Shown: positions 7,716-15,904, counted from the stretch's first letter. The stretch is 64,000 nt of DNA from Bordetella parapertussis (GCA_945890495.1 CAMDCO010000003.1:29243-93242), one strand, 5' to 3'. Program-made: numbers and translations. The notes: generated by a model not told the origin, from the sequence alone.

Positions 7716-8939
7716 ATGAACCTCGCCCAACCCCCTTCAAAAACCCCTTCAAAAACCACCCCTCTTGGGCCATTACTCGCGGCCCCCCATCGTCCATTCT
7801 TTTTATTCGGAGCCATCCAAGGCGTTTTGACCATCGCCGTCTGGTTGGGGATCTTGGGAGGACAGGTGCAGACCACCCTGCCAGCCAGTGCAGCGCACGG
7901 TTGGTTGATGCTGTACGGGCTTTTGCCTTTCTTTGTCTTGGGATTCCTGTTCACCGCACTCCCGAATTGGGTCAGCGGCTCGCCCGTAGGACGGACGGTC
8001 TATATCGGATCGGCAGGGTTAATGGGTTTGGGCGCTGTGGTGTTTTATCTGGGGCTGGATTCACCCGTTTGGATCCTGTCCGGTCTTGCCTTGCATGTCG
8101 CAGGCTGGGCCTGGGCGATGATGGCCTTACTGCGGGTCTTGAGGAAGGCCAAACCGCAGGACACACGCCAGCCCTGGCTGACTTGGTGGGCAACCGCGCT
8201 GGGTGCCGTGGGCGATGGCCTGTTTCTGCTCGGGGCGGGCAGCGACTCGGCGGGTCTGCTGGCGGCCTCGCTGACGGTGGGCGTGTGGTTATTCCTGACG
8301 CCGCTCTTTCTGGGGATTTGTCATCGCATGGTGCCCTGGTTCACCAGTCGCGTGCTGAGCAACTATGTCGTTGTGCGCCCCTATGTCCCGTTGTGGGGCA
8401 TGCTGGCGGCTTGCTTGATCCATGCGGGTCTGGAGATTGCGGCGTTGCCGCAGTGGACCTGGGTAGCCGATCTGCCGTTAGCGGCGCTGGCGCTGTGGTT
8501 CATCAGCCGCTGGGGCATCGCCCGCAGTTTTGGCGTGCGCTTGCTGGCCATGCTGCACCTGGCCTTCGTCTGGGCCGCTGTGGCCTTTGTGTTGTATGGT
8601 GTTTCCAGCCTGGCGCTATGGCTGGAACTGCCATGGAACGCTGGCCACGCACCGCTGCATGCGCTCGGTATGGGCTTCTTCGGTGCCATGCTGATCGGCA
8701 TGGCCTCGCGCGTTAGTCTTGGGCACTCTGGGCGCAAGCTGGAATGCGACGCGGCCACCTGGTGGCTGTTCTGGCTGGTGCAAGTAGCCGCGTTGCTGCG
8801 CATTGCCCCGGATGTTCTGTCGCTGTCCGATGCCTGGATCACCGCCTCTGGCGGGCTTTGGCTGGCCGCGTTTGGCTTCTGGGCCGTTAAATACGCACCC
8901 ATGACCTGGCAGCTCAGGGTGGATGGCAAGCCGGGATAA
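7716..8939 (+). CDS. nnrS: NnrS family membrane protein
   Basis: NnrS is a heme- and copper-containing 12-helix membrane protein linked to nitric oxide stress and denitrification. The 407-aa product begins, after a Thr/Ser/Pro-rich leader, with the typical APHRPFFLFGAIQGVLTIAVW and shows HGWLMLYGLLPFFVLGFLFTALPNWV, a LTPLFLGICHRMVPWF segment and HAPLHALGMGFFGAMLIGMASRVSLGHSGR, with the conserved His residues in place. The ATG at 7716 has no Shine-Dalgarno sequence; FNR box and -10 spacing place the transcript start at this ATG. It lies next to the nir/nor block and is divergent from a DUF2249 gene, as is common in denitrifiers. Confidence 0.93.
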   Translation: MNLAQPPSKTPSKTTPLGPLLAAPHRPFFLFGAIQGVLTIAVWLGILGGQVQTTLPASAAHGWLMLYGLLPFFVLGFLFTALPNWVSGSPVGRTVYIGSAGLMGLGAVVFYLGLDSPVWILSGLALHVAGWAWAMMALLRVLRKAKPQDTRQPWLTWWATALGAVGDGLFLLGAGSDSAGLLAASLTVGVWLFLTPLFLGICHRMVPWFTSRVLSNYVVVRPYVPLWGMLAACLIHAGLEIAALPQWTWVADLPLAALALWFISRWGIARSFGVRLLAMLHLAFVWAAVAFVLYGVSSLALWLELPWNAGHAPLHALGMGFFGAMLIGMASRVSLGHSGRKLECDAATWWLFWLVQVAALLRIAPDVLSLSDAWITASGGLWLAAFGFWAVKYAPMTWQLRVDGKPG

Positions 8940-8949
8940 AGCCCGATCG

Positions 8950-8985
8950 TTAGTGGTGGGTTCCCTCCGACAGCTGGATCTTGTT
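8950..8985 (-). pseudogene. relic of the 3' end of a second nirN
   Basis: Read on the minus strand, this stretch encodes NKIQLSEGTHH followed by TAA. The intact nirN 0.7 kb away ends NKTRLSEGTSH then TAA. Eleven codons plus the stop match at 8 of 11 residues. The codon before Asn is TGA where nirN has TGG, and homology fades beyond it. The fragment is too short to work. It indicates a past duplication or gene loss, with the DsrE-like gene lying between the relic and intact nirN. Confidence 0.6.
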
Positions 8986-9027
8986 TCAGGTTGATAAGTG
9001 ATCGTGGTTTGACCCCATTCGTGGGGG

Positions 9028-9543
9028 TTAGCGTATTGATTCGATGCTGAAACGTTTATCCATGATCACTGGGGTCATTAAGGCATAGCCTTGGTTTTGC
9101 CAGTGCACCAGTTCGGCTGGGGCGGAGGGTACGGCCTGCACAAAGTCCTGCATGTCTTTAAGGCTGTAGCCGTAGTCGCCCATCGCCAGCATGCAGATCT
9201 TGAATTCCACGCCCAGATCGGCGTAGTAGCGCATGCGCTCGACCGCTTCTTTATATTTTGCCTCATTTTTCTTGGCCACGGTGACCAGTTCGGTGCCGTG
9301 GATGACCACCTTGATGGTCTCCGGGTTGTATTCGTAAGGCGGCACGGAAAGCGGCAGGATGAGCGAGCGCAGCCAGTACAGCGCCGCGTTCATCTTGGCC
9401 GGGTCATCCAGAAAAAAGTCGAACACCACCTTTGGCGCGGCATAAGGGGTTTGCACAAAAGTGGCGTCACTGCGCGCCGTGGCACTTAGGGCGGCGAAAT
9501 AACTGAAGACAAGAACAAAGGCAAAGCGGCTGAGTGGGCGCAT
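9028..9543 (-). CDS. secreted DsrE/DsrF-like protein
   Basis: Protein of 171 aa with an N-terminal signal peptide (hydrophobic stretch ending near SATARS) followed by a DsrE-fold domain: KVVFDFFLDDPAKMNAALYWL, then IKVVIHGTELVTVAKKNEAKYKEAVERMRYYADLGVEFKICMLAMGDYG. This matches periplasmic relatives of the intracellular sulfur oxidation protein DsrE, in which a conserved Cys (here in KICMLA) can carry sulfur. The gene follows nirN in the same direction after about 90 bp and could be read from the nir operon. Partner and substrate unknown; export to the periplasm is inferred from the signal. Confidence 0.8.
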   Translation of the reverse strand: MRPLSRFAFVLVFSYFAALSATARSDATFVQTPYAAPKVVFDFFLDDPAKMNAALYWLRSLILPLSVPPYEYNPETIKVVIHGTELVTVAKKNEAKYKEAVERMRYYADLGVEFKICMLAMGDYGYSLKDMQDFVQAVPSAPAELVHWQNQGYALMTPVIMDKRFSIESIR

Positions 9544-9636
9544 GACCGGCTCCGGTAAGTTTTCCCTGGCTTTTCGTCTTTCAACGGGTGAGGCTCATGC
9601 TATCAGTTTTTTGAATAATCGGGATCAGCCCACGAT

Positions 9637-11112
9637 TTAATGACTCGTTCCCTCCGACAGTCGGGTTTTGTTCCATACATTGTATTTGCCGACGGGGCGT
9701 TTCATCGGCAGGCGCTTGATCTCTTTCAGGGTCTTTGCGTCATAGACGATGAGCGCGCCGTCGTGTTCCCAGATTGATACCAGGGCGAACTTGCCGTAGC
9801 GGTCGAACTCGACATGGGTGGAGGTCTTGCCGGGTACCGGGCGCAGGGTGGCGACGATTTCCAGGCTGCGTTTGTCGATCACATGCATGGCATCCTTTTC
9901 TGGGCCGGAGAAGACATCCGCCCAGGCATAGGGTGAGGTCTCGTGGCTGCGCAGGAAGAATCCCGGGCCCAGGGTTTTGATGTGTTTGATGGTTTTGAAG
10001 TCGTCGAGGCCGATGACGGTGACGATGCCGTCTTTCAGGTTGGGCGAGGCCATGACGCGGCGGCCTTGGTAATCGAAGGTGATGCCGGAGCCGACATGGG
10101 GCATGCCGGGCAGGTCCAGTTCGGCGGTCTTGGCGCCGCTGTCGAGATCGATGACTTGGCCCTTGGGGCTGGCGCGTGAGGCGCCGAGCAGATAGCGGTA
10201 GCTCTGGTCGAAATAAAAGTCGTCGAGATAATCTTGGAGCACGACCTTGCGCGGCTGGAAGGCGTTGGGGCCGGCGTAGGGGATCTCCCACACCTCGGGA
10301 ATGTCTTTGAGTGCGGCGACAAAGCTCTGCCGTGGGCGGGCGTCATAGACGGAGGAAACGCGTGAGGTCTTGCCGTTGTGGCCCAGCACCGGAATGATTT
10401 GCTGCGGCGAGAGGTCGTCGGTGTTCAGGCGCACCAGGTTGTGCGGCAGGTAGTTGGCGACCAGTACCTGCTTGCCGTCGGAAGACACGGCGAGGTTACG
10501 GGTGTTGAGCCCGGCGCGAATCTCGGCGACGATCTTCAGGTTCCACAGGTCGAACTTGGTGATCCAGCCATCGCGCGTGGCCCAGAACACAAAGCGACCG
10601 TCCTGGGTGAATTTGGGGCCACCGTGTAGCGCGTAGCGGGTCTGGAAGCGGTGGATGGGCTCCATGACATCGCCGTCCAGGACGGTGATGGCGTGGTCGC
10701 CGTGTTCCACGACCAGGGTGATATTGGTCGGATCGGCCTTGAATACCGGTTGGGCGGGCAGATTCTGCGCGTCTTTGTTGACGATCTGCGAGGCCTTCAT
10801 GTCGGCGATGTCCCACTTCGGCGGCGTGGTAGGCGGGGTGTAGATCCAGTCGGTCAGGGCGGCGATCTCGGTCGGGTTCATGACCTCGACAAAACCGGGC
10901 ATTTGCGTGGCCGGCAGGCCGTCGGCGATGGCCTTGATGGCGGCCGGTTTTTTGAGTCGCACCAGCGATTCGGGCAACAGCGCCGGGCCCATGCCGCCCA
11001 GACGATCGGCACCGTGGCAGGACTGACAGTATTTGTTGTACAGATCGGCACCGTCGGGGGCGGCGAGGACCGGGGCGGAAACAAGCGAGAGAAGAAGGAT
11101 GAGTTTTTTCAT
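9637..11112 (-). CDS. nirN: NirN, c-type cytochrome with heme d1 domain (dihydro-heme d1 dehydrogenase)
   Basis: Periplasmic relative of NirS that oxidises dihydro-heme d1 to heme d1, the last step of cofactor synthesis. The 491-aa product has a signal peptide (LVSAPVLAA), a CQSCH heme c site at residues 29-33 in a short cytochrome c domain ending near residue 95, and then an eight-bladed d1-type propeller with repeats such as HAITVLDGDVMEPIHRFQ, GGPKFTQDGRFVFWATRDG and ISIWEHDGALIVYD. The C-terminal NKTRLSEGTSH is typical of NirN. It is the last nir gene of the leftward operon, about 60 bp after nirJ. Confidence 0.93.
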   Translation of the reverse strand: MKKLILLLSLVSAPVLAAPDGADLYNKYCQSCHGADRLGGMGPALLPESLVRLKKPAAIKAIADGLPATQMPGFVEVMNPTEIAALTDWIYTPPTTPPKWDIADMKASQIVNKDAQNLPAQPVFKADPTNITLVVEHGDHAITVLDGDVMEPIHRFQTRYALHGGPKFTQDGRFVFWATRDGWITKFDLWNLKIVAEIRAGLNTRNLAVSSDGKQVLVANYLPHNLVRLNTDDLSPQQIIPVLGHNGKTSRVSSVYDARPRQSFVAALKDIPEVWEIPYAGPNAFQPRKVVLQDYLDDFYFDQSYRYLLGASRASPKGQVIDLDSGAKTAELDLPGMPHVGSGITFDYQGRRVMASPNLKDGIVTVIGLDDFKTIKHIKTLGPGFFLRSHETSPYAWADVFSGPEKDAMHVIDKRSLEIVATLRPVPGKTSTHVEFDRYGKFALVSIWEHDGALIVYDAKTLKEIKRLPMKRPVGKYNVWNKTRLSEGTSH

Positions 11113-11119
11113 GGTGTCG

Positions 11120-11185
11120 TCGCAGAAGACCCTCTCCCCAGCCCCTCTCCCGAAGGGCGAGGGGTCAGGGGGGTCAGGGTGAGGG
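11120..11185. repeat. GC-rich CCCTCTCCC-type intergenic repeat between nirJ and nirN
   Basis: An inverted, C-rich element (CCCTCTCCCC... with CCCGAAGGGCGAGGG in the middle and GGGTGAGGG at the far end) fills the nirJ-nirN gap and runs into the last codons of nirJ (encoding ...IFPSP-stop). Elements of this composition are common dispersed repeats in GC-rich proteobacteria. In RNA it can fold into a strong hairpin, which might adjust nirN expression relative to nirJ. Confidence 0.45.
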
Positions 11186-12319
11186 AAAAATTTCAGAATC
11201 GTCGAGGTAACAGCCGGGGTCTTCGGCCCACAGCTTGCCGCTCGTTTGCCAGGCGCGCACGCGGGTGTTGCCGCCGCAGATGGCGAAGTGCTGGCAGGCG
11301 GCGCAGCGGCCTTCGACCCGGCGCGGGTGTTGTTTGAGACCGGTCATGACCGGGTCGCTTGTGTCCTGCCAGATCTGCGAGAAGGGCCGCTCGCGCACCG
11401 AGCCCAAGGGGTAGTTCCACCACATGGTGTCGGGGTGCACCACACCGAGATTGTCGATGTTGGCGATGTTGACACCCGAGGCGTTGCCGCCCCACTGGAT
11501 GAGTTTCTGGCGAATGTGTTCGGCCTTGTCGGGGAAGTGTTTCTCCACCCAATGCAGCAGGTACACGCCGTCGGCATCGTTGTTGCCGGTGACAAACTCC
11601 GCGGGCTGGCCGGCTTGAATTTGGGCCCAGCAACGGTCGATCAACAGGTCCATCGCCTGACGGGTGGTCTGGAAGTGCGCATCCGTTTTTCGGTTTTTGT
11701 TGCCGCGCCCGGCATAGTTGAGGTGCGACAGGTAGAACTTGTCGATGCGCTCCGTCGCCATCAAGTCGAGCAATTCAGGTAAGTCGTGGGCATTCTCTTG
11801 CGTGAGGGTAAAGCGCATGCCGACCTTCATGCCGCGGTCGTGGCACAGGCGCAGTGCGGCCAGGCTCAGGTCGAATGCGCCTTCCTTGCGGCGGAAACGG
11901 TCGTGGGTGGCGGCCAGTCCGTCCAGGCTGATGCCGACATAGTCATAGCCGATGGTGGCGATCTTGTCGGCCATCGCGGCGTCGATCAGGGTGCCGTTGG
12001 TGGACAGGCCGACATAAAAACCCATGGCCTTGGCGTGGGCGGAAATCTCGAAGATGTCCGGGCGCAGCAGCGGTTCGCCGCCGGACAGGATCAGCACGGG
12101 CACGCGGAACTGTTTGAGGTCGTCCATGACCGTGTAGGCCTCGGCGGTGGACAGTTCACCTGAAAAATCCTTGTCGGCGGAGATGGAATAGCAGTGTTTG
12201 CAAGTGAGGTTGCAGCGGCGGATCAGGTTCCAGATCACCACCGGGCCGGGCAGGTTGCGGTGCGGCTGGACCTCGGTAGGGGTGACCAGTTCTTGCAGGA
12301 GTTGGGTGAGGCGGAACAT
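11174..12319 (-). CDS. nirJ: NirJ, radical SAM heme d1 biosynthesis protein
   Basis: Radical SAM enzyme acting on 12,18-didecarboxysiroheme, removing propionate side chains on the way to heme d1. The 381-aa product contains the CNLTCKHC cluster motif (Cys36, Cys40, Cys43), SGGEPLLRPDIF and STNGTLID, and a C-terminal SPASM-like Cys region (EGRCAACQHFAICGGNTRVRAW...GCY) for an additional 4Fe-4S cluster. Length and motifs are those of NirJ. Start ATG 12319 lies 25 nt after nirH. Its final codons lie in a C-rich intergenic repeat. Confidence 0.95.
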   Translation of the reverse strand: MFRLTQLLQELVTPTEVQPHRNLPGPVVIWNLIRRCNLTCKHCYSISADKDFSGELSTAEAYTVMDDLKQFRVPVLILSGGEPLLRPDIFEISAHAKAMGFYVGLSTNGTLIDAAMADKIATIGYDYVGISLDGLAATHDRFRRKEGAFDLSLAALRLCHDRGMKVGMRFTLTQENAHDLPELLDLMATERIDKFYLSHLNYAGRGNKNRKTDAHFQTTRQAMDLLIDRCWAQIQAGQPAEFVTGNNDADGVYLLHWVEKHFPDKAEHIRQKLIQWGGNASGVNIANIDNLGVVHPDTMWWNYPLGSVRERPFSQIWQDTSDPVMTGLKQHPRRVEGRCAACQHFAICGGNTRVRAWQTSGKLWAEDPGCYLDDSEIFPSP

Positions 12320-12344
12320 GGGGCGCGTGTCAGTCGTGGGGGCG

Positions 12345-12827
12345 CTAGTCTACCAGCCGCAGTCCGGTCTTCTTGAGAATGCGGGTGCTGTAGAGGATGT
12401 CGTGGGCGCGACATGAATCGCCCAGCAGGGCGGCGATCTGAGCGGCTTGCTCAGCCGTCTCTTCGCGTGAATGACCGTGCACCATGGCGAACAGGTTGTA
12501 GGGCCAGTCGGGCAGGGCGCGTGGGCGGCGATAGCAGTGCGAGACGAAGGGCAGTTTGCCGATGATCTCGCCCAGTGCGTCAACGCGATCATCGGCCACA
12601 TCCCAGACCGTCATGCCGTTGGCGGTGTAGCCCAGGCGGTAATGGTTGGGCACCGCCCCGATGCGACGGATGACGCCGCTGTCCAGCATCGCATTCAGGC
12701 GAGCCATGACCTCGTCCTCGCTACAGCCGATCTGGTCGGCCAGGGTGGCGTAGGGCCGGGAGGTCAGCGGCAGTCCAGCCTGCGTGGCCTTGATGAGGGC
12801 CTGGTTAACGTGAAACAACACGGTCAT
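12345..12827 (-). CDS. nirH: NirH, siroheme decarboxylase subunit
   Basis: Lrp/AsnC-like protein (160 aa) of the NirDLGH set, which decarboxylates siroheme to 12,18-didecarboxysiroheme. Seen: ALIKATQAGLPLTSRPYATLADQIG (helix-turn-helix-like part), SGVIRRIGAVPNHYRLGYTANGMTVWDV, then HCYRRPRALPDWPYNLFAMVHG, the family's conserved His/Arg-Pro region. The first eight codons (MTVLFHVN) and everything upstream to the nirG stop belong to a dispersed 132-bp repeat, so the start is unusual. The ATG at 12827 has no clear Shine-Dalgarno sequence; an in-frame ATG further up at about 12898 is an alternative. Confidence 0.88.
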   Translation of the reverse strand: MTVLFHVNQALIKATQAGLPLTSRPYATLADQIGCSEDEVMARLNAMLDSGVIRRIGAVPNHYRLGYTANGMTVWDVADDRVDALGEIIGKLPFVSHCYRRPRALPDWPYNLFAMVHGHSREETAEQAAQIAALLGDSCRAHDILYSTRILKKTGLRLVD

Positions 12828-12935
12828 TGGCGTAGGGGCAACCCCCTGTGGTTGCCCTGGTTGGGTAGGCACGAGGACTGCCCCTGCAATCGGTTTCATA
12901 ATTTTGGGTGGCATGAATGCCATGAAAGTTGAGGG
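12804..12935. repeat. dispersed 132-bp repeat, copy 1 (nirG-nirH junction)
   Basis: An ungapped 132-bp match (roughly 91% identical by eye) to 25314-25445. It contains a near-perfect hairpin built on GGGCAACCACAGGGGGTTGCCC-like arms (8-bp stem) and the palindrome TGGCATGAATGCCA. This copy fills the nirG-nirH gap and reaches 24 nt into nirH, supplying the ATG and first codons. The hairpin core belongs to the same family as the GTAGGGGCA elements at 33479 and 41512. Confidence 0.85.
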
Positions 12936-12946
12936 TATCCATGGTG

Positions 12947-13393
12947 TCAGGCCGTGAGCTTGAGCTCGACGAAGAATTCGCGTTCTTTGGGGAAGCGATG
13001 CACGGTCAGTCCGGTCTCGATCTCGATGGCACCAAAGACTTGTTCGACGGCCTCGGGTGTGGGCGCCGCCGCAACGAACCACATATTGAGGGCGTGATCG
13101 CGCGCGTAGTTATGGGCGATCTCGGGATGGGCGTTGACCTGCTCGGCCACGCGATCAAAGCGTTCCAGCGGCACGGTCATGGCGGCCAGCACATTGGCCC
13201 CACCCATGCGGTCGGCGTTGTAGAGCGGGCCAAAGCGGGTGAGGGTGCCGTTTTCGAGCATCTGGCCCAGGTGCTTGATTAAATCGGCCTCGCTCAGGCC
13301 TAAGGCTTGCGCGGCGGCTTCGTAGGGGCGCGCACAGAGCGGGAAGCCGTTTTGTAACTGATTGATGATGCGGCGATCCATGTCCTGCAACAT
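12947..13393 (-). CDS. nirG: NirG, siroheme decarboxylase subunit
   Basis: Lrp/AsnC-like member of the siroheme decarboxylase set, 148 aa. Seen: MDRRIINQLQNGFPLCARPYEAAAQALGLSEADL, LTRFGPLYNADRMGGANVLAAMTVP, HPEIAHNYARDHALNMWFVAAA and a C-terminal TGLTVHRFPKEREFFVELKL. HNYxRDHxLNMWFV is the NirD/NirG-type signature. Start ATG 13393 is 5 nt after the nirDL stop, consistent with coupled translation; the ATG at 13381 is an alternative. Confidence 0.92.
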   Translation of the reverse strand: MLQDMDRRIINQLQNGFPLCARPYEAAAQALGLSEADLIKHLGQMLENGTLTRFGPLYNADRMGGANVLAAMTVPLERFDRVAEQVNAHPEIAHNYARDHALNMWFVAAAPTPEAVEQVFGAIEIETGLTVHRFPKEREFFVELKLTA

Positions 13394-13398
13394 GTCGT

Positions 13399-14433
13399 TT
13401 AGGCCGCTTTTTGGTTCGCGCCGGCGGAATGGCGCGCCCCGTAACGGGCGCCGCACTGCTTGAAGCGGCGCTGTGAGAACAGCGGCACGCAATCCGTTTC
13501 AGCCAAACCCAGCGTCGTGCGCAGACGGGAAATCTCGGCCAGAACGGCCTCACGATCGCGGCCGTGCACCATGGAAAACAGGTTGTATGGCCAATCCGGC
13601 AGGCGGCGCGGGCGTTGGTAGCAGAGGGTCACGGCGGCATCCGCCCCCAGCGCATGGCCGACCTCGACGACACGCGCATCGGGGATGTTCCACACCACCA
13701 TGGCGTTGGCGGTATAGCCCAGTTCGCGGTGACGGACGATGACGCCAAAGCGACGGATCACGCCGCTGTCTTGCAAATGGGCGATGCGTTCGAGGATATC
13801 GGCCTCGGTCTCCTGACACAGGGCCGCCATCGCCGCGTAAGGATGGGAGGTCACGGACAGACCCGGTTCTAGCGCGGTGCAGATTGTGCGGTCGCAGGCG
13901 TTCAGTTCAATGGGGTGTGTGATCGGGCTGTGGTTGACCCGATGGGGGTTGTTTTTACGATGGCCGTTGAGGTCAAAGCCGAGGTCAATGTGATAGTCCT
14001 CGACCATGGGCAGATCCAGTACCGGGCTGCCGACCTCGTGTCCTATCTCGGCCAGTACCCGCGCGACATCGGTTCGACTGGCCGCGGCAACGACAAACCA
14101 CAGGTTCCAGGCGTGTTCGCGTTCGTAGTTATGGTTGACCTCGGGGTGGGCGTTGATGCGGGCGGCGGCCCATTCGACGCGCTCGGCCGGTACGCGGATC
14201 GCCGCCAGCGTGCTCCAGCCCAGCACATGGGGTCTGAATACCGCGCCGACGCGGGAGATATGGCCGCTGGCCAGCAGGCGTTGGTACGCGGCCATGACCT
14301 CGGTTTCTGTGCGGCCCAGCGATTCGGCGATGGCTTGATAGGGGCGGGCGGTGAGCGGAAAGCCGCGTTGCCAGTTGTTGAGCAGGGCGAATTCAAGCTC
14401 GTTGAGCGGAACGGAGATCATGGCGGGGCTCAT
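13399..14433 (-). CDS. nirDL: NirDL, fused siroheme decarboxylase
   Basis: One 344-aa protein with two Lrp/AsnC-like halves. Residues 1 to about 160 look like NirD (GFPLTARPYQAIAESLG, HPEVNHNYEREHAWNLWFVVAA). Residues about 175-344 look like NirL (GLSVTSHPYAAMAALCQETEADI, SGVIRRFGVIVRHRELGYTANAMVVW, CYQRPRRLPDWPYNLFSMVHG). The His/Tyr residues implicated in siroheme decarboxylation are visible in both. Fused NirDL is known, for example from Hydrogenobacter. A His/Asn-rich linker (HRKNNPHRVNHSPITHP) joins the halves. Start overlaps the nirF stop as ATGA. Confidence 0.94.
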   Translation of the reverse strand: MSPAMISVPLNELEFALLNNWQRGFPLTARPYQAIAESLGRTETEVMAAYQRLLASGHISRVGAVFRPHVLGWSTLAAIRVPAERVEWAAARINAHPEVNHNYEREHAWNLWFVVAAASRTDVARVLAEIGHEVGSPVLDLPMVEDYHIDLGFDLNGHRKNNPHRVNHSPITHPIELNACDRTICTALEPGLSVTSHPYAAMAALCQETEADILERIAHLQDSGVIRRFGVIVRHRELGYTANAMVVWNIPDARVVEVGHALGADAAVTLCYQRPRRLPDWPYNLFSMVHGRDREAVLAEISRLRTTLGLAETDCVPLFSQRRFKQCGARYGARHSAGANQKAA

Positions 14434-15593
14434 AGACCAAAGCGATGCGCACGCGGGGTGAAGAAGATGCCGCTGGGGGCCTGGGCCGGCAACTCGGCGC
14501 GTTTTGTCTGGGTGCGGGTGTCGTAGATTTCGACACGGTTACCGTCACGCACGGACAGCCAGACCTGTTCGCCGCGTGGGGTGAACTCCATGTGCAGGAC
14601 CGCCTTGCCGGGTTGCAGGGTCTTTACGATCTGGCGCGCCTCGACATCAATGACCTGCACCGTGTCGTAGTGGGGGAAGGCAAAATTGACCCACAGGTGG
14701 CGGCCATCCGGGCGGGCGATGACGAAGACTGGTTGGCCGGCCACGGGAATGACGCCGACCTGCTGCCAAGTCGATACATCGACGATCACCACCTCATGCC
14801 GACCAACACCGGGGATGAAGGCGAGGTTGCCGACCATGGCCCAAGTTTCCAAGTGGGGCATCTTGTACACCGGTAGCTTGGGGTCGGTCTTGCCGTAATC
14901 CGGCAGGGCGCGCTTCACGCCGCGTTCCAGGTGCCACATGTCGAGCACGGCCACGCCCTTTTCGCCAAACAGCCCGGCTACATACCAGCGGCCATCCGGG
15001 GAGATGAGGGCGTCGTAGGGTTGTTTGCCGATGTTGGGGAATTGGGTGACTTGGGGGTTTTTGGGGTCCTTGGACAGATCGGCCACCCAGATCTCGCCCT
15101 CGCCCTTGGCGTTTTCCCAGAGACTGAAGGCGAAGCGGTTGTCGGTGCTGTCCTCAAGGCCCACGACCTTGGAATCGGTGGGTACCTCGGCGAGCAGTTC
15201 CAGGGTGTCGGCATCGAAGAACTTTACCCCGCCCGGCGTGTAGTTGGCGGCGGCGACGATCTTCCCATCCTGCGAGATGGCCCCGCCGATGGAGTTGCCG
15301 GACTGGATGACGCGCTTGACGAGGGCGCCGGTGAGCATATCGATCTTGGTGAGTCCACCGTCACGGCCAAACACGAAGGCAAAGCGTTCGTCACGGGAAA
15401 AGACCATGGAGGCGTGCGACAGATCGCCCAGCCCTTCGATGCGGCGCAGGATGGTGTGGCGACTGGTGTTGACCTCCAAGAGCGAACCGCTGGCACGCTC
15501 GACCACCAGGCCGAGGTCGCCGGTGGGCATGGGATCTATGGCCCAGGCCGGCAGGGCGAGCGTACAACAAAGAAGGGCTGCTGATTGGTTCAT
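14430..15593 (-). CDS. nirF: NirF, heme d1 biosynthesis propeller protein
   Basis: Periplasmic d1-type beta-propeller protein needed for heme d1 synthesis. From ATG 15593 the product has 387 aa, beginning with a signal peptide (MNQSAALLCCTLALPAWA, cleavage before IDP). Propeller repeats follow: GDLGLVVERASGSLLEVN, SHASMVFSRDERFAFVFGRDGGLTKIDM, IWVADLSKDP, ALISPDGRWYVAGLFGEKGVAVLD and VWLSVRDGNRVEIYD. There is no cytochrome c domain, which separates it from NirS and NirN. Start overlaps the nirC stop, and its stop overlaps nirDL, so nirC-F-DL are tightly coupled. Confidence 0.95.
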   Translation of the reverse strand: MNQSAALLCCTLALPAWAIDPMPTGDLGLVVERASGSLLEVNTSRHTILRRIEGLGDLSHASMVFSRDERFAFVFGRDGGLTKIDMLTGALVKRVIQSGNSIGGAISQDGKIVAAANYTPGGVKFFDADTLELLAEVPTDSKVVGLEDSTDNRFAFSLWENAKGEGEIWVADLSKDPKNPQVTQFPNIGKQPYDALISPDGRWYVAGLFGEKGVAVLDMWHLERGVKRALPDYGKTDPKLPVYKMPHLETWAMVGNLAFIPGVGRHEVVIVDVSTWQQVGVIPVAGQPVFVIARPDGRHLWVNFAFPHYDTVQVIDVEARQIVKTLQPGKAVLHMEFTPRGEQVWLSVRDGNRVEIYDTRTQTKRAELPAQAPSGIFFTPRAHRFGL

Positions 15594-15904
15594 TGCGGGA
15601 ATCCTTTTTGCAGTTGTTCGACCACCCAAGTGGCATCGGCTTCGTCCAAGAATGGAGCCCAGCCGGGCATGGCGGTACCGGGAATGCCATGGCGGATGAC
15701 GGCGATCAGCGATTCAGCCGGCTTGTCGCGCAGGGCGGTGGCCGTGAGGGGTGAGCCTAGCCCGCCTGTGAGACGTAAGCCGTGGCAAAAGCCACATTCT
15801 TGACGCACGAAACGCGTTAGCTCTTGTTGTCGAAGGGCATCGGGTGCGGCGTTGGCCATACATGACCACAGCGCCAGCCATCCAAGCTGTTTCATTCCTC
15901 TCAT
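15590..15904 (-). CDS. nirC: NirC, small periplasmic c-type cytochrome (c55x)
   Basis: 104-aa monoheme cytochrome c with a signal peptide (WLALWSCMANA before APDA), a CGFCH heme site at residues 37-41 and the axial Met candidate in GIPGTAMPGWAPFL. NirC proteins donate electrons to cytochrome cd1 or serve in heme d1 assembly. I keep the ATG at 15904; the ATG at 15895 also fits. The stop overlaps the nirF start (ATGA). A strong terminator lies between nirS and this gene, so nirC and the rest of the operon probably depend on read-through or on another promoter. Confidence 0.9.
   Translation of the reverse strand: MRGMKQLGWLALWSCMANAAPDALRQQELTRFVRQECGFCHGLRLTGGLGSPLTATALRDKPAESLIAVIRHGIPGTAMPGWAPFLDEADATWVVEQLQKGFPQ

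Noticed and set aside
9600..9636. FNR box in front of the DsrE-like gene (TTGAATAATCGGGATCA)
   Set aside because: The half-sites are 7 nt apart instead of 4, so it does not fit the FNR dimer.
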